A stretch of 29,525 nucleotides of DNA from positions 1 through 29,525 of IMG/VR virus record IMGVR_UViG_3300028393_000263. The stretch is one strand, 5' to 3'. Positions 15,642 to 21,408 of the stretch are shown here, piece by piece (within the stretch, counting starts at the first letter, position 1; the number at the start of each line of letters is the position of its first letter). The notes under the pieces were generated by a model. It did no database searches and was not told the origin of the DNA. It worked only from the letters and a program-made list of their open reading frames with translations. The stretch comes from a virus. The position numbers and the translations under genes are program-made.

Positions 15642-15873
15642 CATAGATCCTTCTACCTCCCCTAAAAGGGAGTCTAGTACTCCCTATAAATAGGGAGATA
15701 AATTCCGCTTTCGCTGCATCGCTTTTTCCCCCGCCTTGGAGGGCGGTGGCGCGAGCATCGGCGGAATTAAAACCCCTCCAAGATTGTGATGACGATGTTG
15801 GATTGTCGTTTAAACGCTCTAAACGCCTCGCTGGCGCGTTTTGATTTGGTTTTGGCATGGTGACAGCGGACAT
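15601..15873 (-). CDS. doubtful ORF (90 aa) over a structured region
   Basis: ATG 15873 starts 13 nt after the methyltransferase stop, and a second ATG follows five codons later. The product is Ala/Ser/Arg-rich, with the segments MPKPNQNAPARRLERLNDNP and ADARATALQGGGKSDAAKAE and the end NFSVAKSAMAKS. No domain is visible. The last third is dictated by perfect inverted repeats (15657-15697 and 15601-15641), which argues that the DNA is selected for RNA structure rather than protein. It could be a short leader or a real small gene. If it is not translated, 15563-15886 is a 324-nt non-coding regulatory stretch. Confidence 0.3.
   Translation of the reverse strand: MSAVTMPKPNQNAPARRLERLNDNPTSSSQSWRGFNSADARATALQGGGKSDAAKAEFISLFIGSTRLPFRGGRRIYANFSVAKSAMAKS
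15657..15697 (-). promoter_or_regulatory. four alternating complementary arms (attenuator-like)
   Basis: Within 41 nt there are four arms: CTCCC (15657-15661), GGGAGT (15668-15673), ACTCCCTAT (15679-15687) and ATAGGGAG (15690-15697). Arms 1+2 and 3+4 can pair at once (arm 3+4 is a perfect 8-bp stem), or arms 2+3 can pair instead (GGGAGT/ACTCCC, 6 bp). This mutually exclusive arrangement is the hallmark of RNA switches and attenuators. It lies between the methyltransferase and the 190-residue gene. No peptide leader rich in one amino acid is apparent, so any trigger is unknown. Confidence 0.4.
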
Positions 15874-15886
15874 GGGGTTGGATGCG

Positions 15887-16729
15887 CTAGGATTGGATGG
15901 GTTTGGAGGCGAGAATTTGGAACGCGAGAGTGCGGAATGCTAGATTGGCGGTTGCGGGGACGACTCCGTTTCCGAGGAGCCGCAGTCTGTCCAAGATAGT
16001 GGCAGACCGAGCAGACTTTCGACCCAAGCTGGATTCAAGCGTTCGCGCCGGTTCCCACCATCGTTGAGGTTGATTTGGTCCACTGGGCCATTTCCACGCA
16101 TCGTCAATGTCGCTATCCGTCGCAGGATTCGACCGCCCTTGTCCAGTCGCGCAAGCGTCGCGAAGGAAGCATTCTGATCCTTGTCCTCGTTCGCTGTTGG
16201 TGTAGGCCAGAATCCAGACCCGCTTCCTAATATGTGGCGCGCCGCATTCTTCCGCGCTGAATAGTCCGCTCGCAACGCGGTAGCCCATGCGCTCCAGTCT
16301 CTCCAGCGTCCATCGGATGCAAAGAGTTCCGTCTGGCATAAGACTGGTAAGGAGTCCTTCGACGTTTTCGATGAGGATGCAACGCGGACGCATTTGCTGG
16401 ATTCCGGTAAGCCAGTCGTCAAAGAGGAATCGCTCGTCCCCCCCACCTTTGCGGAGTCCGGCGTGGCTATGGGGCTGACAAGGGATTCCCGCAGCCGCGA
16501 TATCCACCAGTCCTCGAAATTTTCCGTATGGGAAGGCGAGCAAGTCCGCCCAGATAGGTGCCGCATCCAGTCGTCCCTCTTCAATTTTCGCAGCCAAGTT
16601 TGCGACGGCGTATGCTTCCCTTTCGACGTAAGCGATAGTGCGTAGATGCGGGATAGCCGATTTGAGTCCAATTCCAATGCCGCAATATCCGGCGCAGAAC
16701 TCGACAAGATTGACGGGATGATGATGCAC
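15887..16729 (-). CDS. DNA (cytosine-5) methyltransferase
   Basis: 280 residues from GTG 16729. The C5-methyltransferase motifs are in order: I, the AdoMet loop FCAGYCGIGIG at 11-21; IV, IPCQPHSHAG at 82-91 with catalytic Cys84 (usual form PCQPFS; here Phe is His); VI, ENVEG at 121-125; VIII, IRKRVWI at 167-173; and X, LLGNGVVPATA at 251-261. The segment between VIII and X (~175-245) is the short target-recognition region. At 280 residues it is compact but complete. It would methylate cytosine in a short target on phage DNA, most simply to evade host restriction; no partner nuclease gene is adjacent. The coding sequence is almost wholly shared with a second frame, described separately. Confidence 0.88.
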   Translation of the reverse strand: MHHHPVNLVEFCAGYCGIGIGLKSAIPHLRTIAYVEREAYAVANLAAKIEEGRLDAAPIWADLLAFPYGKFRGLVDIAAAGIPCQPHSHAGLRKGGGDERFLFDDWLTGIQQMRPRCILIENVEGLLTSLMPDGTLCIRWTLERLERMGYRVASGLFSAEECGAPHIRKRVWILAYTNSERGQGSECFLRDACATGQGRSNPATDSDIDDAWKWPSGPNQPQRWWEPARTLESSLGRKSARSATILDRLRLLGNGVVPATANLAFRTLAFQILASKPIQS

Positions 16730-16740
16730 GGCGGGTTCAC
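15940..16740 (-). CDS. overlapping alternate-frame ORF inside the methyltransferase gene (266 aa)
   Basis: A 266-codon frame on the same strand, shifted relative to the methyltransferase, runs from GTG 16740 to TAG 15940. The GTG overlaps the stop of the upstream gene as GTGA, the same coupling used by many genes here, whereas the methyltransferase GTG lies 11 nt further in. The product contains FWPTPTANEDKD (177-188) and LNPAWVESLLGLPLSWTD (235-252). I remember this pair of motifs from many phage proteins annotated as hypothetical or methyltransferase-associated. By direct comparison, the first is the other frame of the methyltransferase's LAYTNSERG and the second of its region up to DRLRLLGNGVVP. 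It may be a true overprinted gene or a frame kept open by constraint on the methyltransferase. Confidence 0.4.
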   Translation of the reverse strand: MNPPCIIIPSILSSSAPDIAALELDSNRLSRIYALSLTSKGKHTPSQTWLRKLKRDDWMRHLSGRTCSPSHTENFEDWWISRLRESLVSPIATPDSAKVGGTSDSSLTTGLPESSKCVRVASSSKTSKDSLPVLCQTELFASDGRWRDWSAWATALRADYSARKNAARHILGSGSGFWPTPTANEDKDQNASFATLARLDKGGRILRRIATLTMRGNGPVDQINLNDGGNRRERLNPAWVESLLGLPLSWTDCGSSETESSPQPPI

Positions 16741-16982
16741 GGCTTGGATCGTTCTGCGGTGGGGTAAATGTCGTAGTCTTCCGACAACTCGACCGGGACG
16801 ACCCGAATCCGCCCTTGTGTGTACTCGCCGGGATTCAACTCGCGAGCCGCACGTTCCGCGTCCTTGCGCGTAGCGAATTCGACCGTCTCATGCCTGACGA
16901 CCCGTTCCTTCAGATCTGACCAGCCAATCGCGCCGCTGATCTGAACCTTGTAGACTGGTTTGCCGAACAGGTTGCGACTCAT
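16737..16982 (-). CDS. small hypothetical protein (81 aa)
   Basis: 81 residues from ATG 16982, coupled to the upstream gene by ATGA. The product reads FGKPVYKVQISGAIGWSDLK, then VEFATRKDAERAARELNPGE and IRVVPVELSEDYDIY. The beta-alpha-beta pattern with the motif F-A-T-R-K-D-A-E-R-A-A-R-E-L is common in small phage proteins of unknown role and reads like a swapped-hairpin or RRM-like fold. Its stop overlaps the start of the alternate frame in the methyltransferase locus, and the methyltransferase start follows within 11 nt. It is thus part of the methyltransferase operon. Confidence 0.65.
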   Translation of the reverse strand: MSRNLFGKPVYKVQISGAIGWSDLKERVVRHETVEFATRKDAERAARELNPGEYTQGRIRVVPVELSEDYDIYPTAERSKP

Positions 16983-17212
16983 AGCGTCTCCGTGTCAGGT
17001 GTGCCGGGGCAGAGCCTGTCGCCTTCCTCGCGTTCGATGATCAGTTCGAGGATCTGATGACCATCTTTCGCGACGAGGGAGCAAATGTGCTTGTTGTCAT
17101 CGTAGATTGAGAGCGGTGTCGCGCCGCTTTCGGCTTCCTCGCCCGTAAGGATTGCGTTGAACAGATCGACAATCGTCTGAGCGTTCTGTTTGGATTGAAT
17201 AGTTAGTTTCAT
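16979..17212 (-). CDS. small hypothetical protein (77 aa)
   Basis: 77 residues from ATG 17212. The product reads MKLTIQSKQNAQTIVDLFNA, then ICSLVAKDGHQILELIIERE, and is strongly acidic (about one residue in six is Glu or Asp). I recognise no domain. It follows the transglycosylase-like gene by 14 nt and is coupled to the next gene by ATGA. The acidic character and small size would fit a DNA mimic or inhibitor, but this is speculative. Confidence 0.6.
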   Translation of the reverse strand: MKLTIQSKQNAQTIVDLFNAILTGEEAESGATPLSIYDDNKHICSLVAKDGHQILELIIEREEGDRLCPGTPDTETL

Positions 17213-17226
17213 TGTTTTCTGCTGTT

Positions 17227-17604
17227 TTACCGAGCGGTGAAATGATGGTTTTCAGTGAAAATACGGTTCGATTTATCCATTGATTGAAGTTCGCGCATAA
17301 CCCGTCGGCCATAGGCGCGGGATGAGGAACGACTTATGGCTTTTGGCCCACCTTGCCAGATGCGCGCCAGCGATTCGTCGCTGAGATGTTTGCCGTAATG
17401 GCTTAAGTATGCGTGGGCGATGAACGTCGCGACGGCGCGGTTGGTGACTTGGGCGTGCGCGTAGTGCGTCCCCATGATGCGGTTCACGTCGCGCACAAGA
17501 ACCGGCTTGATTTGAAGCGCGCCAAGCTCGCCGTGGCGGCCTTTGGCCTGATCATTTCCGTGGGATTCGATCTGGATTAACGCGGATAAGAGGAGCGGAT
17601 GCAT
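17227..17604 (-). CDS. transglycosylase-like lysin (SLT-type)
   Basis: ATG 17604 gives 125 residues beginning MHPLLLSALIQIESHGNDQA. The SLT-type motif is clear: catalytic Glu in IQIESHGND, then GELGALQIKP, the order seen in phage lytic transglycosylases (ES-x-G-N ... G-x-x-Q-I). Later blocks VRDVNRIMGTHYAHAQVTNR and LARIWQGGPKA are also typical of this short phage branch. It should cleave peptidoglycan glycan strands. ATG 17637 would add MCCSCANENKI but gives no better start context. It lacks a signal peptide, so it needs a holin or virion delivery. It lies on the early strand, about 10 kb from the holin-like and spanin genes. Confidence 0.75.
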   Translation of the reverse strand: MHPLLLSALIQIESHGNDQAKGRHGELGALQIKPVLVRDVNRIMGTHYAHAQVTNRAVATFIAHAYLSHYGKHLSDESLARIWQGGPKAISRSSSRAYGRRVMRELQSMDKSNRIFTENHHFTAR

Positions 17605-17679
17605 GATTTTATTCTCGTTTGCACATGAGCAGCACATGAGCGGATGCGCGGACAGGGTTTACCGGATAAACGGAGCGGC

Positions 17680-17916
17680 TCAAAGTCCTTTCGCCTTCCT
17701 GATGATGGCGCGAGCAAAGTCCAAGTCGTCGTCGTCGGCCATTGGGTGCGCGAGACGTTCAAGCGCGGAGAGCAAGTCAGGCGCGGAGGCGATTAAATGG
17801 GCGGCGGCAGGATCGAAAGTCTTCGCGTAATGGTTTCCCTGATTCGTGATGATGACGAAAAAGTCGTCAGCTTGCGTGATTTTGAGCGGGAAAGGTCCGG
17901 GGGTATGGGATTTCAT
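17680..17916 (-). CDS. small conserved phage protein (78 aa)
   Basis: ATG 17916, 4 nt after the upstream stop, gives MKSHTPGPFPLKITQADDFF and onward, with AAAHLIASAPDLLSALERLA and a C-terminal ARAIIRKAKGL. The pattern H-T-P-G-P ... A-x-L-I-A-x-A-P-D-L-L-x-A-L-E ... A-R-x-A-I-x-K-A is a very common small phage and prophage protein of unknown function. An extension to 18135 overlaps the upstream gene out of frame and is rejected. The start context is CTGAACCC-ATG, again without a Shine-Dalgarno sequence. Confidence 0.75.
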   Translation of the reverse strand: MKSHTPGPFPLKITQADDFFVIITNQGNHYAKTFDPAAAHLIASAPDLLSALERLAHPMADDDDLDFARAIIRKAKGL

Positions 17917-17920
17917 GGGT

Positions 17921-18520
17921 TCAGGCGTTGACGGTGAATGATTCTGCGAACGATTGGCCTTCAGATTCGCCGGTTTCTGTGCCTCCGAATTCGATGATTT
18001 CGCGCTGACCGTCGTCGAGCTGGCGCGTGAATGCGTCCCAATGGCTACGAGCGTCGCAATGCGCGATATGGCATGAGCGGTGAAGGACGCCGGCAAAAGC
18101 GGTGAAAAAGTCCTGTCGCACGCCGTCAACCGCATCTTCCATGTCGATAGCGCGGAGCAATTGCGCGTCCATGCGGTTCAGGGTCATGCGCGGGAGGAGT
18201 ATTTCCACGGCAAAGTCGCGAGCGTCCGCCCATATGCTGCTGTAGGCGTTCGTTTTCAGCCACAGGGAGCCGTCGTCGAATAGGTGATAAACGGAATCGT
18301 CACCGCCAGTGCCGGCGCGAAATGAGTCTGCAATATCGTCGGCGAACGGAGGGAGTTCCTCGATTAAGTCCTGCTCGTCGGGCGTGAAACTATCGTCCAT
18401 GCGGTAAAGATGGCGGACATAGGCGCGGGCGGATAACGGGAGCCGGCGCGCTTCAAAAGACGACAGGACCGAGTCGCGAGCGATTAGCTTTTCGAGAATG
18501 GGGATAAGCTTTGGATTCAT
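17921..18520 (-). CDS. hypothetical protein (199 aa)
   Basis: 199 residues from ATG 18520. The N-terminal half is helical (PKLIPILEKLIARDSVLSSF, YVRHLYRMDDSFTPDEQDLI). The centre has FDDGSLWLKTNAYSSIW and the second half YXXF-like helices plus an acidic Ser/Thr/Glu-rich end. Overall charge is strongly acidic. I recognise no family. The start context AAATAATCCT-ATG is nearly the same as that of the gene starting at 19139. It is the largest of the ORFans in this cluster. Confidence 0.65.
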   Translation of the reverse strand: MNPKLIPILEKLIARDSVLSSFEARRLPLSARAYVRHLYRMDDSFTPDEQDLIEELPPFADDIADSFRAGTGGDDSVYHLFDDGSLWLKTNAYSSIWADARDFAVEILLPRMTLNRMDAQLLRAIDMEDAVDGVRQDFFTAFAGVLHRSCHIAHCDARSHWDAFTRQLDDGQREIIEFGGTETGESEGQSFAESFTVNA

Positions 18521-18524
18521 AGGA

Positions 18525-18698
18525 TTATTTGAGAGTGATTTGACCGTTGACCATGATGACGACAGGGAGGTAAGAATTCTTGCCGTGCGTCCGTTTGAGA
18601 GCGCGGTAATGGCGGGCTTGTGCGCGGGAAGCGGTTTCGAATGAGCGGTGGCGCGATATCGTGCGCATATTGAAATGGTCGAAGAGGGAATATTTCAT
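18525..18698 (-). CDS. small basic protein (57 aa)
   Basis: ATG 18698, TAA 18527-18525. The product is MKYSLFDHFNMRTISRHRSF, then ETASRAQARHYRALKRTHGK and NSYLPVVIMVNGQITLK. It is strongly basic, with alternating Arg/His in the middle, and ends in a hydrophobic beta-like strand. It fits exactly between its neighbours (6 nt downstream of one gene, 4 nt before the next), better than a competing 78-codon frame (18517-18753) that overlaps the upstream gene. It may bind nucleic acid. The start context is GAAATCCC-ATG. Confidence 0.6.
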   Translation of the reverse strand: MKYSLFDHFNMRTISRHRSFETASRAQARHYRALKRTHGKNSYLPVVIMVNGQITLK

Positions 18699-18704
18699 GG
18701 GATT

Positions 18705-18920
18705 TCAGAGGATCATTTTTGCAGCTTCGCCGGAGGCTATTCCTTCCAACCATTTTTCTTCCGCATGGTAGTCGCCGGGATGCGGCTGAAGGCGAACTAT
18801 CGTTTTTCCTTCATCATCTCGATACCTTTCGAGAAGGCACAAGTCACCAGTGTTGTCAGGTAAAATGTTGCAGTTCATAGCACTGGCGTAGTTCGCTAGT
18901 TTAATTGAGACGGTTTTCAT
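18705..18920 (-). CDS. small hypothetical protein (71 aa)
   Basis: 71 residues from ATG 18920. The product reads MKTVSIKLANYASAMNCNIL, then LCLLERYRDDEGKTIVRLQP and YHAEEKWLEGIASGEAAKMI. It has a beta-rich first half and a C-terminal helix. No known family. The start context GCATCCA-ATG matches the motif seen at neighbouring starts. It is one of several independent tiny genes here, separated by 6-70 nt rather than by ATGA overlaps. Confidence 0.6.
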   Translation of the reverse strand: MKTVSIKLANYASAMNCNILPDNTGDLCLLERYRDDEGKTIVRLQPHPGDYHAEEKWLEGIASGEAAKMIL

Positions 18921-18944
18921 TGGATGCTTTCGTTGGTTTGAGGG

Positions 18945-19139
18945 TTATTCGAATGCTTCGGACAGGTAGGCAAGTTCGCGCGAGGAATCTTTGCTGGTGA
19001 ATTCAGGCCGAAGTATAACCTTCGAACCCTCGCGCAAGGCGATTGTGTTACCGTTATTCCGGCGACTTCCCCAATCGTTCAGGAGTTGCGATACTTCGCG
19101 CGCGGAATATTCAGAATTGAATAGATGCTCTGTTTTCAT
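18945..19139 (-). CDS. small hypothetical protein (64 aa)
   Basis: 64 residues from ATG 19139. The sequence includes LFNSEYSAREVSQLLNDWGS and IALREGSKVILRPEFTSKDS, then ELAYLSEAFE. It looks like a small alpha/beta protein. No known family. Its start shares AAATAATCC(A/T)-ATG with the gene starting at 18520. The 71 nt upstream (19140-19210) hold only a short AT-rich stretch and no reading frame above 10 codons. Confidence 0.6.
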   Translation of the reverse strand: MKTEHLFNSEYSAREVSQLLNDWGSRRNNGNTIALREGSKVILRPEFTSKDSSRELAYLSEAFE

Positions 19140-19210
19140 TGGATTATTTGAGAAGGACTTTGTGGCCTACCCTTTCGCACCACGCTTTCGCATGATGCGC
19201 GGAGGATAGG

Positions 19211-19540
19211 TCAAACCGGCTCCGGTCGATTCAGGCTGTCGATAGCTGCTCGCATAAGGTCAACAACATAGAAATTTTCTTCAGGCTTCAGCGGGTTTTC
19301 GTAACCAGTGCAAAAACCAACGCTGTCGGAATGATGCCATGCGCCGTCCGCGTAAAATTCCGAGACGACGCACCAACAGCCGAGGTTTTCGATAGTGTCG
19401 AGCATTTGCTGCCGTTCCTGCGCGGAATCCGGTTCTCCGAAAACGGAGAAATAACTTTCGGTTTCCGGTTCTGCGCAGATGCGCACAAGGCGCTTGGATT
19501 CAAGGGCGCGGAATTCTAAGATGATTTGTTCAGGTGACAT
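19211..19540 (-). CDS. hypothetical protein (109 aa)
   Basis: 109 residues from ATG 19540. The product reads MSPEQIILEFRALESKRLVR, a middle with FGEPDSAQERQQMLDTIENL and GCWCVVSEFYADGAWHHSDS, and a polar end. The CWC and WHH elements might bind metal, but no family is recognised. The protein is acidic. The upstream sequence contains AATAAAACATT before ATG. It follows the GP88-like gene by 85 nt. Confidence 0.6.
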   Translation of the reverse strand: MSPEQIILEFRALESKRLVRICAEPETESYFSVFGEPDSAQERQQMLDTIENLGCWCVVSEFYADGAWHHSDSVGFCTGYENPLKPEENFYVVDLMRAAIDSLNRPEPV

Positions 19541-19625
19541 AATGTTTTATTCGTTGGGATTGAGTGGATTGAGTGGATTGAAGGCACGCTGCAAACTACC
19601 GTTTCCGATAGCTTGACGCGTACCG

Positions 19626-20318
19626 TCAACCGACGACGAAACCGCTTGTGTCTGATTTTGCTTTGCCTTTGGCGGTAAGACCCACGACCACGCCACGGGG
19701 GTCAAGGAAACGGAGGTCGTTTTCGTCACCATTAATGACCGGAAAACCTTGCCAATGCGTCGGTAGTACTTTGCCGCGAAAGACTACCGCCACGTTACCG
19801 CCACGTTTAAGAATTGAAATGCAGTCGTTTTCGTTGGTTTCGGAACGGGAGAATGTGAGGGAATAATTGGAAGGTAGTTTTCCATCTAAGAATAGACTCA
19901 TTCTAAAATAATTTTTAGTATAGTCGTAAAACTGTACTTTATTAAACGCTTGAATTACGGAGTATCGTTCCCAATTAATGTCAGAAGTACCGTTTAAACG
20001 TACTGTCGGAATTGCTTTTGTTTTAAGGCAATTGCTTACAAGTTTTGATACGTTAAGTTTTAAGTTTTCAACGAAAGCATGCTTGTCGGAAACGAAAAGC
20101 TTCGTCTTAGCGATTCGCGCCTTTTGGACGCTAGTGAACGCGCCACGTCCTGCGGAATAGAGGCAGTGTTTTCGGCATCCGTCGGAAGCAAAAAGACAGA
20201 CATTGATTACGTTGGAAACGGAAGCTGGCGCAAGATAGAGAATACCGGTACGGTAGCCTTTCTTTTGGCCTTTGACGGTCTTGGCGTTGGTGTCGATGGA
20301 TAGGAGGTTTTTGGTCAT
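19626..20318 (-). CDS. GP88/DUF7227-like conserved phage protein
   Basis: 230 residues from ATG 20318. The blocks are very characteristic: LLSIDTNAKTVKGQKKGYRT, TGILYLAPASVSNVINVCLF, GCRKHCLYSAGRGAFTSVQK, VRLNGTSDINWERY, VQFYDYTKNYFRM, LTFSRSETNENDC and LRFLDPRGVVVGLTAKGKAK. I recognise this as a widespread phage and plasmid protein, which I believe is filed as DUF7227 and relates to the Gene product 88 family. The conserved Cys residues (NVCLFASDGCRKHCLY) look like a metal or Fe-S site, and the layout recalls a radical-SAM-like or deaminase-like barrel, but the activity is not established. It is the best conserved member of the ORFan cluster. Start context GAATCCC-ATG. Confidence 0.8.
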   Translation of the reverse strand: MTKNLLSIDTNAKTVKGQKKGYRTGILYLAPASVSNVINVCLFASDGCRKHCLYSAGRGAFTSVQKARIAKTKLFVSDKHAFVENLKLNVSKLVSNCLKTKAIPTVRLNGTSDINWERYSVIQAFNKVQFYDYTKNYFRMSLFLDGKLPSNYSLTFSRSETNENDCISILKRGGNVAVVFRGKVLPTHWQGFPVINGDENDLRFLDPRGVVVGLTAKGKAKSDTSGFVVG

Positions 20319-20323
20319 GGGAT

Positions 20324-20419
20324 TCAGAATTGGGATTTGAAGAAAACGACGAAGAAGGCCCAGCCTGCAACGGCGTATGCGACGGTGACGAATAGGAAGG
20401 AGAGGAGTTTGCGGCGCAT
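20324..20419 (-). CDS. single-pass membrane peptide (31 aa)
   Basis: ATG 20419 gives MRRKLLSFLFVTVAYAVAGW and AFFVVFFKSQF. A basic N-terminus is followed by one hydrophobic helix of about 22 residues, so it should insert in the inner membrane. It lies 5 nt before the GP88-like gene and 4 nt after the previous one, an exact fit. Longer in-frame versions overlap the upstream gene. The start context TAATCCC-ATG is like those of its neighbours. Function unknown. Confidence 0.5.
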   Translation of the reverse strand: MRRKLLSFLFVTVAYAVAGWAFFVVFFKSQF

Positions 20420-20423
20420 GGGA

Positions 20424-20675
20424 TTAGGCGGTGACGGGTGAGGTGAAGTCCCAAACGAATTCTTCGAGTGATTCAAGAAAAGCGATTTGAGCGGGTGACA
20501 ACCGAATAGAACCGCCAACCTCTCCCTCATTAAGAGCGCAGCAAAACGAAGCTGTTTCACGCCCAAGGCAAACAAGGACAGGAGTGCCTTGTCCCGGATC
20601 GTTTGGGAATATTTCGTTGGCATCGAATTCGACGCGAAGGCCGTTAGGGCCGTGTTTGGTGAAGCGGTTTTTCAT
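20424..20675 (-). CDS. small hypothetical protein (83 aa), first gene of the leftward operon
   Basis: ATG 20675 gives MKNRFTKHGPNGLRVEFDAN, then FPNDPGQGTPVLVCLGRETA and LSPAQIAFLESLEEFVWDFT. This is an acidic alpha/beta protein of the kind often found first in phage early operons. No known family. A TTG start at 20783 would add 36 residues, but a good promoter (TTGCCT, 17 nt, CATAGT) lies inside that extension and ends 9 nt before the ATG, so the ATG is preferred. Confidence 0.65.
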   Translation of the reverse strand: MKNRFTKHGPNGLRVEFDANEIFPNDPGQGTPVLVCLGRETASFCCALNEGEVGGSIRLSPAQIAFLESLEEFVWDFTSPVTA

Positions 20676-20973
20676 AACGGAGACACTATGGGCCGAAAGC
20701 CTGTCGGAGGCAAGGTTTATTTGCAATTTTCTTTCGTTTTCTTTGGAAGGTAGAGGCGAGGCATGGAAGACAGGCAGAGTCAAGATAAATCGAAAGAAAA
20801 TTGAAGGAAAGTGAAGTGAAAACGGGTGCGGTCCTTACCCTACTTTCAAATCAAAGCCCGAATTTTAACGATAAAGTGGCGTACAAGATGTTGGGGTGTC
20901 GGATTTTGGGTATACCATATGTTGTGGTGTCATAAGACTTGCTTAGAGGTACCTTGCCAAGCAAAGTAGCGTC
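20676..20973. promoter_or_regulatory. divergent promoter region
   Basis: This 298-nt gap separates the leftward early operon from the rightward block, so promoters must face both ways. The leftward promoter is at 20685-20713. For the rightward side, GGTATACC (20909-20916, palindrome) overlaps CATATG (20916-20921) near 55-60 nt before the GTG start, and an interrupted stem TTGCTT/AAGCAA (20939-20944 and 20959-20964) lies in the would-be leader. The rest is AT-rich and purine-rich on the plus strand. The palindromes are candidate operators. No further gene is seen. Confidence 0.45.
20685..20713 (-). promoter_or_regulatory. sigma70-like promoter of the leftward operon
   Basis: On the minus strand: -35 TTGCCT (20713-20708), 17-nt spacer, -10 CATAGT (20690-20685). 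Four of six bases match in each box. The ATG follows after 9 nt, so the transcript would begin at or a few bases before the start codon. The same spacing occurs at the 15562 promoter. Confidence 0.45.
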
Positions 20974-21408
20974 GTGACTCAAAAGGAATGGAACCAAGCA
21001 AAAGCTCTTTACTTGTCAGGTAAGACTTGGAAGGCAATTGGAAGCGAATTAAAACTAAACTTTGCAACATTGACCAGCAAAGCAAGCAAGGAAGGAATCA
21101 CTAAGGTAAGGAAGGAAATGAGGAATACTATTTCCCATAAAGAAACGGTTTCTATTGAAAGCCTGTCAGCAATCGTTCGAAGCAAGCTCGCCGCTGATGC
21201 CGCTTCTACGCTCGAAAGGATCGATAGTTACGACTTGGATGGCATCAAGGATGAATCAACACGGGAGCAGATACTAGGCTCCGTTGCAAAGCGTTCGGCG
21301 CTTGTGTTTGGATGGTCTGAACAAGGGGAGAGCGCCAGCGTGTCAATTAATCTGCTGGGTTCAATGCCGGATCGATTCGCTGAGGTTGTCGTGACAAGTC
21401 CCGTCTGA
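20974..21408 (+). CDS. helix-turn-helix protein, possible small terminase subunit
   Basis: 144 residues from GTG 20974. Residues 4-45 have an HTH pattern (EWNQAKALYLSGKTWKAIGS, then ELKLNFATLTSKASKEGITK) of the type found in phage small terminases and in transcription regulators (aromatic, W-K-A-I-G-x-E-L, second helix with T-L-x-x-K-A). The centre is helical and the C-terminus short. It leads the rightward block that holds the capsid gene, which favours a small terminase, but no large terminase is adjacent, so a regulator is equally possible. A GTG start without a Shine-Dalgarno sequence. Confidence 0.5.
   Translation: MTQKEWNQAKALYLSGKTWKAIGSELKLNFATLTSKASKEGITKVRKEMRNTISHKETVSIESLSAIVRSKLAADAASTLERIDSYDLDGIKDESTREQILGSVAKRSALVFGWSEQGESASVSINLLGSMPDRFAEVVVTSPV

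Noticed and set aside
15820-15840. AAACGC/GCGTTT inverted repeat as a terminator of the methyltransferase gene
   Set aside because: The stem is short with a 9-nt loop and no proper U-tract follows on either strand.
18517-18753. 78-codon minus-strand frame
   Set aside because: It overlaps the 71-residue gene by 49 nt and has a Pro/Arg-rich product. The 57-codon frame at 18525-18698 fits the gap exactly.
19541-19625. Tandem GATTGAGTG repeats (19558-19580) and a 61-codon frame from 19732
   Set aside because: The repeat has only about 2.5 units. The frame overlaps the well-conserved GP88-like gene and reads low-complexity at its end.
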